Shown here piece after piece: positions 1 to 9,399 of a stretch of DNA of 64,000 bases. A program made the position numbers and the translations under genes. Where the stretch lies: assembly GCA_019637175.1 (NCBI GenBank), contig JAHBWD010000022.1, positions 1 through 64,000 on the forward strand, given 5' to 3'. This DNA is from Labilithrix sp. (GTDB lineage Bacteria; Myxococcota_A; Polyangia; Polyangiales; Polyangiaceae). The notes below the pieces were generated by a model. The model searched no databases. It worked only from the letters and a program-made list of their open reading frames with translations, and was not told the DNA's origin. Numbering within the stretch: position 1 is the first letter of the stretch; each line of letters opens with the position of its first letter.

Positions 1-18
1 GGTGGCGCGCGACGGGCC

Positions 19-238
19 GATCGGCGGCGTCCTCGAGTAGCCCAGGCGTCCGGCCTGTGCCGTGATCGGCGGCGTCCTCGAGTAGCCCAGGCGTCCGGCC
101 TGTGCCGTGATCGGCGGCGTCCTCGAGTAGCCCAGGCGTCCGGCCTGTGCCGGATCGGCGGCGTCCTCGAGCCGCCAGGCGTCCGGCCTGTGCCGGATCG
201 GCGGCGTCCTCGAGCCGCCAGGCGTCCGGCCCGCGCCG
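19..238. repeat. Five tandem copies of a 43-45 bp GC-rich unit
   Basis: Five head-to-tail copies begin at 19, 64, 109, 153 and 196. Each starts with GATCGGCGGCGTCCTCGAG and continues with a second conserved block, CAGGCGTCCGGCC. The first three copies have TAGCC between the blocks and are 44-45 bp; the last two have CCGC and are 43 bp. There are no variable spacers. The array may extend left of the window. No in-frame protein repeat of plausible composition is seen, so it reads as a non-coding minisatellite. Confidence 0.9.
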
Positions 239-738
239 AGAGCGGCAGAGGACCGCTCTGCTCGCGCTCGCACGGGCGGGGAGGAGCGCAGGGGGAGCCG
301 TAAGGGATCCGCGTCGTCGAGCGTTCTTCGGGGCGCGTGGAACTTCCGGGCTCCGTCGTACGTCCACCGTCCGTACGTCCACCGTCTCGGACGTCCGATC
401 GCTCCACGACTTCCCGTTGTCGGCTTACCCTCATGACGCGCGTACCCCGGCCCCTCATCTACGAGCCCACACGCCCCTCCATCGGGAGCGGCCTCCGCCC
501 AGCCGCGTCGCCGTGCCCGGTCGACGCGGCGCCCGAGGACGTGGCCTCGCCCGGCGCCGCGAGCGTCGCGGAGCCGAGCCGTCCGTGTCCGACGTGCGGT
601 AGCCTCCAGAGCGAGCCACGGTCGAGCTCGTCAGATCCTCGCAACCTCTCGTCCGTAGAAGGGCTTTCAGGAGGCCTCTCCTCCGAGCCGGCGGCTCCGA
701 GCCCCGCGCGGCGTTCTTCGAGACTTCTGGAGCGAACC
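239..738. other. Non-coding stretch upstream of the kinase operon
   Basis: No convincing gene is seen in this 500 bp. The reading frame of the downstream kinase stays open back to 337, but codon use there is unlike the rest of the operon and the encoded peptide is Ser/Pro/Arg-rich with no domain. The stretch contains a perfect tandem 15-mer, CGTACGTCCACCGTC, at 357-371 and 372-386, which could be a regulator site. A promoter for the operon is expected here, but none stands out. Confidence 0.5.
357..386. repeat. Tandem duplicated 15-mer (possible operator)
   Basis: CGTACGTCCACCGTC occurs twice back to back. Each copy contains the palindrome CGTACG. It lies about 350 bp upstream of the first gene of the kinase/cytochrome operon. 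A direct-repeat regulator site is possible but not shown; a replication-slippage duplication is equally possible. Confidence 0.4.
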
Positions 739-1977
<1,239 letters not shown>

Positions 1978-1990
1978 GAGCAAGCCTCGC

Positions 1991-4900
1991 GTGAGCATCG
2001 ACGCGCTTCGTCGCGATCGCCCGGAGAGGGGAGAAGCGAAGGGCGCCCTCGGACGGGCGATGCGCTTCTCGTGCACCCTCGACGCGGGCATCGAGGCGGA
2101 GCTGTGGTGTCTCCCGAGCGCGGACGCCGGCCTCGTGAAGCGCCTCGTCGGCCTCGGCACGAAGGGCGCGTTCGGCTTCGATCTCGGCTTCGGCGAAGAC
2201 GACGAGGGCGTCTTCGTTCTCCGGCGCCTCGTCGCGCGATCGCTCGACGGCCTCGCCAAGGGAGAGCGCCTCGACGGCCTGACGGCGCTCGCCAAGATCC
2301 GCGACCTCGCGCGCGCGCTCGCGGCGTGCGAGAAGGCGGCGATCTTCCCGGGCCCGCTCCGCCCTGCCGACATCGCGCTCTCGAGCGCCGGCCGCACGGA
2401 GGCGTGGATCGTGGGCGACGCCTACGTGCGCGCTCTCGTCGGCGAGACGACGCACGCGACCTCGACGAGCAGCGGGCCCTCGGCGCGATGGACGCCGCCG
2501 GAGCAGGCCGCCGGCGCGCCGTGGGACAACGCCGCCAACCGCTACGTGCTCGGCCTCGCGGCCTATCGGCTGATCGCGGGCGCCCATCCGTTCTCCGGGA
2601 TCGGGCTTCGCGACGCGATGCGCGCCCAGTCGTCGGCGCCGCCGCCGTTCGACGACGAGATCGCGCGCGGGCTCCGGCCCGGGATCCAGAGCCTCGTGCT
2701 CGCGATGCTCGATCCCGATCCGGCGCGTCGACCGATCGGCGCGGAGGCGATCGCGTCGCGGTCCGAGGAGATCCTGCGCGATCAAGCCGGCCACTCCCAG
2801 GCCCGTCCGAACGACGTCACGGCGCCGGCGCCGAAGCCGAGCGCGCGGCGCGAAGGGCCGTCGCGCGCCGTCGTGCCCGCCGCGAGCCCGCGGCGCAGCG
2901 CAGCGTCGTGGGCCTTGGTCGCGGCGCCGATCGCGCTCGGCGTCGTCGTCGCGGCGGCGGGGCTCGCGTCGTCGAAGGGATCCGAGGACGTGCCGATCGC
3001 GACGACGACCACGACGATCGCCGCGCAGAAGCCGCTCGAGCGAACGACGTCGGACGCGTGCGCGCCGTGCCACGCGCGTCAGGTCGCCGAGTGGCAGCGA
3101 TCGGTGATGGCGCACGCGGTCAAGAGCCCGCTCTTCGGCGCGCTCGAGAGCCTGATCGAAGAGCAAGTCGGGCGCGACGCGCGCTGCCCCAACGGGGCCG
3201 GCGTCCTCCGCAAGGCCGGCGGCGACGTATGTCGCGACGAGAAGACGGGCTTCGCGGTCACCGGATCGGGCGGCGAGCACTGGTGCGTGAACTGCCACTC
3301 GGCGGGCGACAACCTCGGCTCGACCGTGCCCGCGTGGAGCGCGCAGGCCTTCTCCGGCGGGAAGTCGGGCGAGGGCGCGCGGCGACCGCTGCGCGATCTG
3401 CTTTCGAAGTCGGCGATGGAAGGGATCTCGTGCGCGGTCTGCCATCAAACGATCGGACCCGTTCACGCGAGCGGCGTCGCGCGCGCCGGCGAGTACGAAG
3501 GCAACGCGACGTGGACGTCGTTCCAGACCGGCACGACGTTCCGCATGCGCCCCGAAGACGGCTTCGGCAGCCCCGGGATCGGCAACAGCGGCTATCGCCT
3601 CGACGCCAGCTCCTTCCTCACGCGCGCGCTCGGCCCCGGCGGCCCCGGCGATCCCATCGTTCACCAACGCGCCGCGCCCGAGGCGAAGCGCTACCTCGCG
3701 TCGAGCGAGTTCTGCGGCGCGTGTCACGACGTGCGCCTCTTCGGCACCGACTCCATCGGCGTGCGCGAGCGCGGCGAGCACTTCAAGCGGCTGCGCAACG
3801 CGTACTCCGAGTGGCGCGCGTGGGCCGACGGCGAGAAGGCCGCGGGTCGCAAGGCCGCGACTTGCCAAGACTGCCACATGAGCCTCTTCCCCGGCGTGTG
3901 CGTCCCGGGCGCAGGCAAGGGCGCGAGCGAAGGCTGCCCGCCTGGATTCCGTTTCGAGGCGCGCGCGCCCGGCGAGAAGGCGCGCGGCATGATCGCGTCG
4001 TCGTCGAGCGAGCCGAAGGCGGTCGCGAGCCACTACTTCACGAGCGTCGATCTGCCCCTCGCGGGCGACTTCGCCGATCGCTGGGCGACCGACCTGACGC
4101 TCGACGCGAGCGGCCAGCCGATGGGCCTCGAGGCCCGTCGGTTGCAACTGCTCCGCCACACGTTCTCGTTCGCGCTCGGCCAGGGCGCGCGCGTCGGCGG
4201 CCAGCTCGAGATCCCCGTGCTCATCAAGAACGTCGGCGCCGGTCACCGCGTGCCGGCGGGCTTCAGCCAGGAGCGCGAGATCTGGGTCGAGCTCGTGGTG
4301 AAGGACGCGCGCGGCGGGATCGTCTACGAGGTCGGCCGAATCGCGAACGACGACGCGGATCTGCGCGACAAGGCGTTCGTGCGCGTGACGACGCGCGACG
4401 ACAACCTCGACTTCAAGGGCCGCCCGCTCGGCGTCTTCGGCGCCGACGTGGTCGACGGCCCCGACGCCCCGGAGTGGAGCCCGAACCCGGTGCTCGGCGG
4501 GACGATCTTCCGCGGCAAGGGCCTCGTCAACTTCCAGAACGGCTTCGTCCGCTGCGTCAAATGCATCGGCGTGATCGACGGCGCCGGCCGGTGTCAGCCC
4601 GGCCCGGGGCAGGGCAGGACGCGCGCGGATCGCTTCGACGACGGACAGTACGATCTCGACACCGGCGAGTGTCGCTCGAACCTCGTCGGGAAAAACGCCT
4701 TCTTCGAGACGTACTTCCCCGTCGGCGCGCTCGACGCCGATCGCGGCGTCGTCAAAGCGCCCGACGCGATCCTCGACACGCGATCGGTGCCTCCCGGTCT
4801 CGAGGTGCGATACACGTACGCGCTCGAGGCGGCGGGTCGCCCCGGACCGTTCAAGGTGGAGGCGAAGCTCCGGTTCCGTCCGTTTCCTCCCTTCTTGCTC

Positions 4901-5032
4901 CGCGCGTTCGCCGACTACGAAGCGCGAAAAGCTTCGGCCGGCCTGCGCCCCGGCGGCGCGCAGCTCACCGCGTCGATGCTCCGCCGCAACGCCCCGATCG
5001 ATCTCGCCGAGGCGAGCCTCACCATCGACTGA
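1991..5032 (+). CDS. Pseudokinase-transmembrane-pentahaem cytochrome c fusion
   Basis: A 1013-residue protein in two halves. Residues 1-275 follow a Hanks kinase C-lobe but lack catalysis: the HRD position reads PGP before LRPADI, the DFG position reads GDA, while the PPEQ and C-lobe signature (LIAGAHPF, LDPDPARRP) remain. A hydrophobic segment at about 306-328 crosses the membrane. The outer half has five CXXCH haem c motifs at 357, 432, 481, 575 and 625, with spacing like cytochrome c554-type multihaem proteins. A long beta-rich region follows, with a further Cys cluster (CVKC at 855) lacking the His of a haem site. The likely topology puts the pseudokinase in the cytoplasm and the haems in the periplasm. 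GTG start 10 nt after AGGAGC. It is 13 nt from the active kinase gene and 3 nt before the iron-sulfur gene. Role in electron transfer is inferred. Confidence 0.85.
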   Translation: MSIDALRRDRPERGEAKGALGRAMRFSCTLDAGIEAELWCLPSADAGLVKRLVGLGTKGAFGFDLGFGEDDEGVFVLRRLVARSLDGLAKGERLDGLTALAKIRDLARALAACEKAAIFPGPLRPADIALSSAGRTEAWIVGDAYVRALVGETTHATSTSSGPSARWTPPEQAAGAPWDNAANRYVLGLAAYRLIAGAHPFSGIGLRDAMRAQSSAPPPFDDEIARGLRPGIQSLVLAMLDPDPARRPIGAEAIASRSEEILRDQAGHSQARPNDVTAPAPKPSARREGPSRAVVPAASPRRSAASWALVAAPIALGVVVAAAGLASSKGSEDVPIATTTTTIAAQKPLERTTSDACAPCHARQVAEWQRSVMAHAVKSPLFGALESLIEEQVGRDARCPNGAGVLRKAGGDVCRDEKTGFAVTGSGGEHWCVNCHSAGDNLGSTVPAWSAQAFSGGKSGEGARRPLRDLLSKSAMEGISCAVCHQTIGPVHASGVARAGEYEGNATWTSFQTGTTFRMRPEDGFGSPGIGNSGYRLDASSFLTRALGPGGPGDPIVHQRAAPEAKRYLASSEFCGACHDVRLFGTDSIGVRERGEHFKRLRNAYSEWRAWADGEKAAGRKAATCQDCHMSLFPGVCVPGAGKGASEGCPPGFRFEARAPGEKARGMIASSSSEPKAVASHYFTSVDLPLAGDFADRWATDLTLDASGQPMGLEARRLQLLRHTFSFALGQGARVGGQLEIPVLIKNVGAGHRVPAGFSQEREIWVELVVKDARGGIVYEVGRIANDDADLRDKAFVRVTTRDDNLDFKGRPLGVFGADVVDGPDAPEWSPNPVLGGTIFRGKGLVNFQNGFVRCVKCIGVIDGAGRCQPGPGQGRTRADRFDDGQYDLDTGECRSNLVGKNAFFETYFPVGALDADRGVVKAPDAILDTRSVPPGLEVRYTYALEAAGRPGPFKVEAKLRFRPFPPFLLRAFADYEARKASAGLRPGGAQLTASMLRRNAPIDLAEASLTID

Positions 5033-5035
5033 TCC

Positions 5036-7264
5036 ATGACGCAGGTCGCCGCCCCCCCGCGCTGGCCCGACGTCGTGTGGGACGCGGCCGTCCTGCGCGG
5101 CATCGACGGGCGCGCGCGCGCGGAGATCGAGGCCGCCGGCCGGCTGCGCGAGATGCGCGCGGGCGACCACGTCTATCGCGCGGGAGAGCCCGCCGACGCG
5201 CTCTACGTCGTCGTCGAAGGATCGTGCGCGCTCGTCGCCGTGCGTCGCGGCGAGGCCGACGCGAGCGTCATCCGCAGCGTGAGCCGCGGCGACGTCTTCG
5301 GCGAGGAGGCCACCGTCGTCGACCACGGGCTCCGGCAGATGGATGCGAAGTGCGTCGCCCGCGGGAGCGTCGCCGAGGTGCCCCTCGCCGTGCTCCGGCG
5401 CGCGCTCGGTCGAAGCGGGGCCGCCGAGTTCGCCTCGCGCCTCGAGCGCGCGCTGCGGCGGGCCGCGACGCTCGATCTCTTTCGCACGACGGCGTTCACG
5501 CGCGCGCTGCCCGATCGCGACCTCGAGCTGTTGCTCGACGCCGCGCAGCACGAGAAGATCGCGCGCGGCGATCACGTCTATCGCGAGGGCGACGAGGCGC
5601 CCGGCGCGTACCTCGTCGCGGACGGCCTGCTCCAGGCGCAGAGCGAAGACGGCGGCGCGCCGCGCGTCGAGGGGTACCTCACGCGCGGCGACGTCTTCGG
5701 CGACGACGAGCTCGAGGATCGATCCCGACGGCGCGCCTCCGTGGTCGCGTCGGGCCCGGCGTGGGTCGTCGGCCTTCCGCGCGACGTGTTCCTCGCGGTC
5801 GCGCGGCGCAACGTGGCGATCCTCGACGGCGTGCGGCGGGTGCGCACCGAAGCGCTGCCCGCACCGCTTGGCATGCAGACGACGGCGCACGTCTTCCAGG
5901 ATCTCTATCGGATGCGCGTCGCGCGCTCGCTCCTCGTCATCGATCAGGACTCGTGCATCCGCTGCGGGCACTGCGCGTGGAGCTGCGCGAGCACGCACGA
6001 CGACGGGATCTCCCGGCTCGTACGCCGCGGCGACAAGGTCCTCGTGCGACGCGACGAAGAGAAGACGGCGCCGCTGCTCGTCCCCAACAGCTGCCAGCAC
6101 TGCAAGAACCCGAGCTGCATGATCGACTGCCCCACCGGCGCGATCGGTCGCGACGCGCGCGGCGAGGTCTTCATCCGCGAAGAGCTCTGCACCGGCTGCG
6201 GCCTCTGCGCGAAGGCCTGCCCGTGGGACAACATCCAGATCGCGCCGCGCAGCGACGCGAAGCACGCGTTCCCCGAGGTCGCGGTCAAGTGCGATCTCTG
6301 CTCGTCGTCGGCCGGCGGGCCGGCGTGCGTGAACGCGTGCCCGACGCAAGCGATCGCGCGCATCGATCCGAACCAGGCGCTCGTCGAGCTCCGCGGCGCG
6401 CCGAAGCTCGCGCCCACGGCGATCGGCTCGCGCGACGCGGGCGTTCGAGGCCTCGGCGTCTTGCCGGCGAGAGCGCCGGCGTGGCCGTGGGTGCTCGGCG
6501 GCGCGCTCGCGGCCGCCGGCGTGGCGCTCTCGCCGATCGCGCGTGACGCCTTCTGGAGCGGCGTGATCGCGGCTTGTCTCGTCGCGCTGCTCGTCGCCTA
6601 CGCGGCGCTCAAGCGAACGCCGCGGATCCTCGCGCGCGTGCGCGGGTCGGGCCGGCTCGCGCGCGCGGCCTACGTGGCCCACCTCTCGCTCGGCGCGCTC
6701 GTCACGGGTGCGACGTTGGCGCACACGCACGCGCGCGCGCCGGGCAACGCCGCGGGCGCGCTCGCCATCGCCATGGCGCTCGCGCTCGCGAGCGGCGCGT
6801 TCGGGGCGCTCGTCAACGTGGCGATCCCGCGGCGCCTCTCGCGCCTCGAGCGCAAGAGCGTCTTGCCCGAGGAGCTCGCCGCGCGCAGGCGCGAGATCGA
6901 CGAGAAGATCTTCGCGCGCCTCTCCGGCAAGAGCGAGGTCGTCAAGGCGATCTACGGCCGTCTCCTCCGGCCGTACCGCGGCCGCCGCCTCGGATCGCTC
7001 TGGCTCGTCGTCGGCGGCCGCTCGCTCCGCGAGGAAGAGAAGGCGCTCCGCGCGCACGCGTCGCGCCTGCTCGAAGGGCGCAAGAGCGAGCGCCTCGACG
7101 GGCTCGACGAGCTCGTGAAGCTCGTCGTGGAGCATCGCGCGGCGGGGGCGCAGCGCCTCCTCACGTTCGCGCTCCGCGGCTGGCTCGGCGTGCACCTCGC
7201 GTCGACCGCGATCGCCCTCGTGCTGCTCGTCGCGCACGTCGTCGCGGTGATGGTGAGGCGGTGA
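5036..7264 (+). CDS. Double cNMP-binding, four-cluster ferredoxin and membrane protein
   Basis: A 742-residue protein. Two cyclic-nucleotide-binding (CRP/FNR effector) folds occupy about 20-135 and 150-275; both show GDHVYR...GE and RGDVFG(E/D)(E/D) signatures. Four [4Fe-4S] motifs of the HybA/DmsB type follow: CIRCGHC at 307, CQHC at 353, CTGCGLC at 385 and CDLC at 419, each completed by a downstream CP or equivalent Cys. The C-terminal third has about five hydrophobic segments. Two of them carry paired His (HLSLG...AHTHA and VHLAS...AHVV), as in bis-His haem b membrane subunits; haem binding is inference. There is no DNA-binding domain, so the cNMP folds probably gate electron flow rather than transcription. 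The gene sits between two multihaem genes and overlaps the next by 4 nt (GTGA). Confidence 0.85.
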   Translation: MTQVAAPPRWPDVVWDAAVLRGIDGRARAEIEAAGRLREMRAGDHVYRAGEPADALYVVVEGSCALVAVRRGEADASVIRSVSRGDVFGEEATVVDHGLRQMDAKCVARGSVAEVPLAVLRRALGRSGAAEFASRLERALRRAATLDLFRTTAFTRALPDRDLELLLDAAQHEKIARGDHVYREGDEAPGAYLVADGLLQAQSEDGGAPRVEGYLTRGDVFGDDELEDRSRRRASVVASGPAWVVGLPRDVFLAVARRNVAILDGVRRVRTEALPAPLGMQTTAHVFQDLYRMRVARSLLVIDQDSCIRCGHCAWSCASTHDDGISRLVRRGDKVLVRRDEEKTAPLLVPNSCQHCKNPSCMIDCPTGAIGRDARGEVFIREELCTGCGLCAKACPWDNIQIAPRSDAKHAFPEVAVKCDLCSSSAGGPACVNACPTQAIARIDPNQALVELRGAPKLAPTAIGSRDAGVRGLGVLPARAPAWPWVLGGALAAAGVALSPIARDAFWSGVIAACLVALLVAYAALKRTPRILARVRGSGRLARAAYVAHLSLGALVTGATLAHTHARAPGNAAGALAIAMALALASGAFGALVNVAIPRRLSRLERKSVLPEELAARRREIDEKIFARLSGKSEVVKAIYGRLLRPYRGRRLGSLWLVVGGRSLREEEKALRAHASRLLEGRKSERLDGLDELVKLVVEHRAAGAQRLLTFALRGWLGVHLASTAIALVLLVAHVVAVMVRR

Positions 7265-9303
7265 AGGATCGCGCGCGCGCCAAGGTGATGCCGCGGGCGA
7301 CGCGCACCAGCGACGTGACGCGCGCCCGCGTGCTCGCGTTCGCCGCGCTCGGCGCGGCGGTCTCGGCGGGCGCGACGCTCGCCGCCGGCGCGACGCCTTC
7401 GGGCAGCGAGCGACCGCTCGCGAAGCCTCACGTCGTCGCGCAGGTGAAGTGCGCGTCTTGCCACGAGGCGCCGGCCGCGTCGGGATCGGCCGCGACGCCG
7501 CCTTCGCCCGCGCAATACGCAGCGGCGGGGGCATGCAAGACATGTCACGCGGCGCGCGAGCACGTCTCGACGCGCGCGGGGCATCGCGCGCTCGCGCAGC
7601 GAGGCGAGCTCGCCTGCGCCACGTGTCATCCGGCGCACGAAGGCGCGCAGGGCGTGTCGTTCGGCGACGCAGGCGCGTGGGTGCGTTGGGGCGCCGGCGC
7701 GGAGATCGCCGGGTCCGCGAGCGTCGCCGGCGTGAAGAACGGCGCGACGGTCCCGCTCGTCGCGCTCGCGGCGTGCGCGAGGTGTCACGACGTGGGCAGC
7801 GCCCGCGATCCGATCGCGTCGTGCGTGAGCGCCGGCGCGCGTGCGCAGGCGAGCGATCCGCAGATCGTGCGGACGACCGCGAGCTCGTGCCTCGACGAGC
7901 ACAGGACGTACGGAGAAGCCGGCCCGCGGACCGTCGCGTGGGAAGGCGCGCGCGAGATCGCCGGCCGGACGCCCTGGGTGGGCGCGGAGAGGCCGACGGG
8001 CTCGCCGTGGCTGCCGCTCGGCGGCGGCCTCGCGGGCGCGGCGATCGCCGGCGGCCTCGTGGCGTGGGCGCAGCGCAGGCGGAGCGAGCCGGCGGCTCGC
8101 GTCGCGGTCCCCGCGGAGCGCAAGAAGCTGCCGGTGATCAACCCCGGCACGTGCCTCGGGTGTCACGCGTGCGTCGACGCGTGTCCGTTCGACGTGCTGG
8201 CGATCGACAGGTACGTCGCGGTCGTCGCGCGGCCCGACGAGTGCTGCGGCGTCGTGCTCTGCGAGCAGGTCTGCCCGAACGGCAGCCTCTCGATCGCGGA
8301 GGGCGAGCCGGTGCTCGACCGACCGCGCGTCGACGAGCACCTCGAGAGCAAGGACGTGCCGGGGCTCTACCTCGCGGGCGATCTCACGGGGCTGCCGCTC
8401 ATCAAGAACGCCATCAACCAGGGCGTCCGCGCGATCGATCGCATCGCGGCGACGATGCCGCGCAAGCGGACCGGCGTCGACGTCGTCATCGTCGGCGCAG
8501 GCCCGGCGGGCCTCAGCGCCGCGCTCCGCGCGCAAGAGAAGGGCCTCACGTGCGTCGTGCTCGAGCAGGCGACGATCGCGTCGAGCGTGAAGAGCTTCCC
8601 TCGCGACAAGCTCGTCTACGATCCTCCGCTCGATCTGCCGGTGGAGGGCGAGCTCTGGCTCCGCGAGGCTTCGAAGGACGAGCTGCTCGCGCAGTGGACG
8701 CGCATCGTCCGCGCGCGGCGCATCGACGTGCGCGAGGGACGACGCGTCACCGCGGCCGCGCGCGAGGGCGACGGCTTCGTCGTCACGACGTCGACGACGT
8801 CGTCGCACGATGACGTCGTCGAGTCGTTCCGCGCGAGCCGCGTCGTGCTCGCCGTCGGTCGCCGAGGTACGCCGCGCAAGATCGATCTCGCGGTCGATCC
8901 TGGCGCGGAGGGGCAGGTGAGCTACGCCCTCGCCGACGCGCGCAGCTTCGCGGGCAAGCGCGTCGTGATCGCCGGCCTCGGCGACACCGCGATGGAGGCG
9001 GCGATCGCGATCGCGCGTCAGCCGGAGACGTCGGTCACGATCGCGTACCGCGGCAAGAGCTTCACGCGCGGCAAGTCACGGAACATCGAGGAGCTGAAGC
9101 AGCTCGTCGCGAAGGGTCGCGTCCGCCTCCTCTTCGAGGCGGTGCCCACCGCCGTCGGCAAGACCACGATCACCCTCTCCGGCGGCGGCGCAGCCACCCG
9201 CCGCACGGTCCAGGCCGACGCCCTCCTCATCCTGATCGGCGGGCTGCCCTCCTGGGACCTCCTCGCGAGGTGCGGGCTCGCGCGCCCGGTGAATGCCGAA
9301 TGA
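7261..9303 (+). CDS. Tetrahaem c / ferredoxin / FAD-NAD(P) oxidoreductase fusion
   Basis: A 680-residue electron-transfer fusion. After an N-terminal hydrophobic segment (about 22-44) come four CXXCH motifs at 64, 92, 119 and 172, then a second membrane segment at 251-270. The cytoplasmic half starts with a two-cluster ferredoxin (CLGCHACVDACP at 298, then CCGVVLCEQVCP). A FAD/NAD(P) oxidoreductase of the thioredoxin-reductase/YpdA type follows, with GAGPAG at 412-417 and a second dinucleotide motif GLGDTAMEAA at 572. The usual C-terminal FAD segment (LYLAGDL) also appears ahead of the GxGxxG, suggesting a permuted or duplicated arrangement. The order outside haems, membrane, FeS, flavin gives a complete route between NAD(P)H and periplasmic cytochromes. 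GTG 7261 overlaps the previous stop and has GGTGAGG just upstream; ATG 7288 is an alternative. Confidence 0.85.
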   Translation: MKDRARAKVMPRATRTSDVTRARVLAFAALGAAVSAGATLAAGATPSGSERPLAKPHVVAQVKCASCHEAPAASGSAATPPSPAQYAAAGACKTCHAAREHVSTRAGHRALAQRGELACATCHPAHEGAQGVSFGDAGAWVRWGAGAEIAGSASVAGVKNGATVPLVALAACARCHDVGSARDPIASCVSAGARAQASDPQIVRTTASSCLDEHRTYGEAGPRTVAWEGAREIAGRTPWVGAERPTGSPWLPLGGGLAGAAIAGGLVAWAQRRRSEPAARVAVPAERKKLPVINPGTCLGCHACVDACPFDVLAIDRYVAVVARPDECCGVVLCEQVCPNGSLSIAEGEPVLDRPRVDEHLESKDVPGLYLAGDLTGLPLIKNAINQGVRAIDRIAATMPRKRTGVDVVIVGAGPAGLSAALRAQEKGLTCVVLEQATIASSVKSFPRDKLVYDPPLDLPVEGELWLREASKDELLAQWTRIVRARRIDVREGRRVTAAAREGDGFVVTTSTTSSHDDVVESFRASRVVLAVGRRGTPRKIDLAVDPGAEGQVSYALADARSFAGKRVVIAGLGDTAMEAAIAIARQPETSVTIAYRGKSFTRGKSRNIEELKQLVAKGRVRLLFEAVPTAVGKTTITLSGGGAATRRTVQADALLILIGGLPSWDLLARCGLARPVNAE

Positions 9304-9399
9304 AAACAGTCTCTTGCTGACGGCGCCGTAAGTGGTGGAGACCGTTCTGCGTTTCCATCCGTACGACCCCGCCAGCCTTCCCGCCCCCGGAGCCCCTCC

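Noticed and set aside
19..238. CRISPR-like array
   Set aside because: Repeats are head to tail without spacers and without cas genes.
337..738. N-terminal extension of the first kinase to 337 or 433
   Set aside because: Codon use and composition (Ser/Pro/Arg) differ from the gene, and ATG 739 has a ribosome site directly before the kinase fold.
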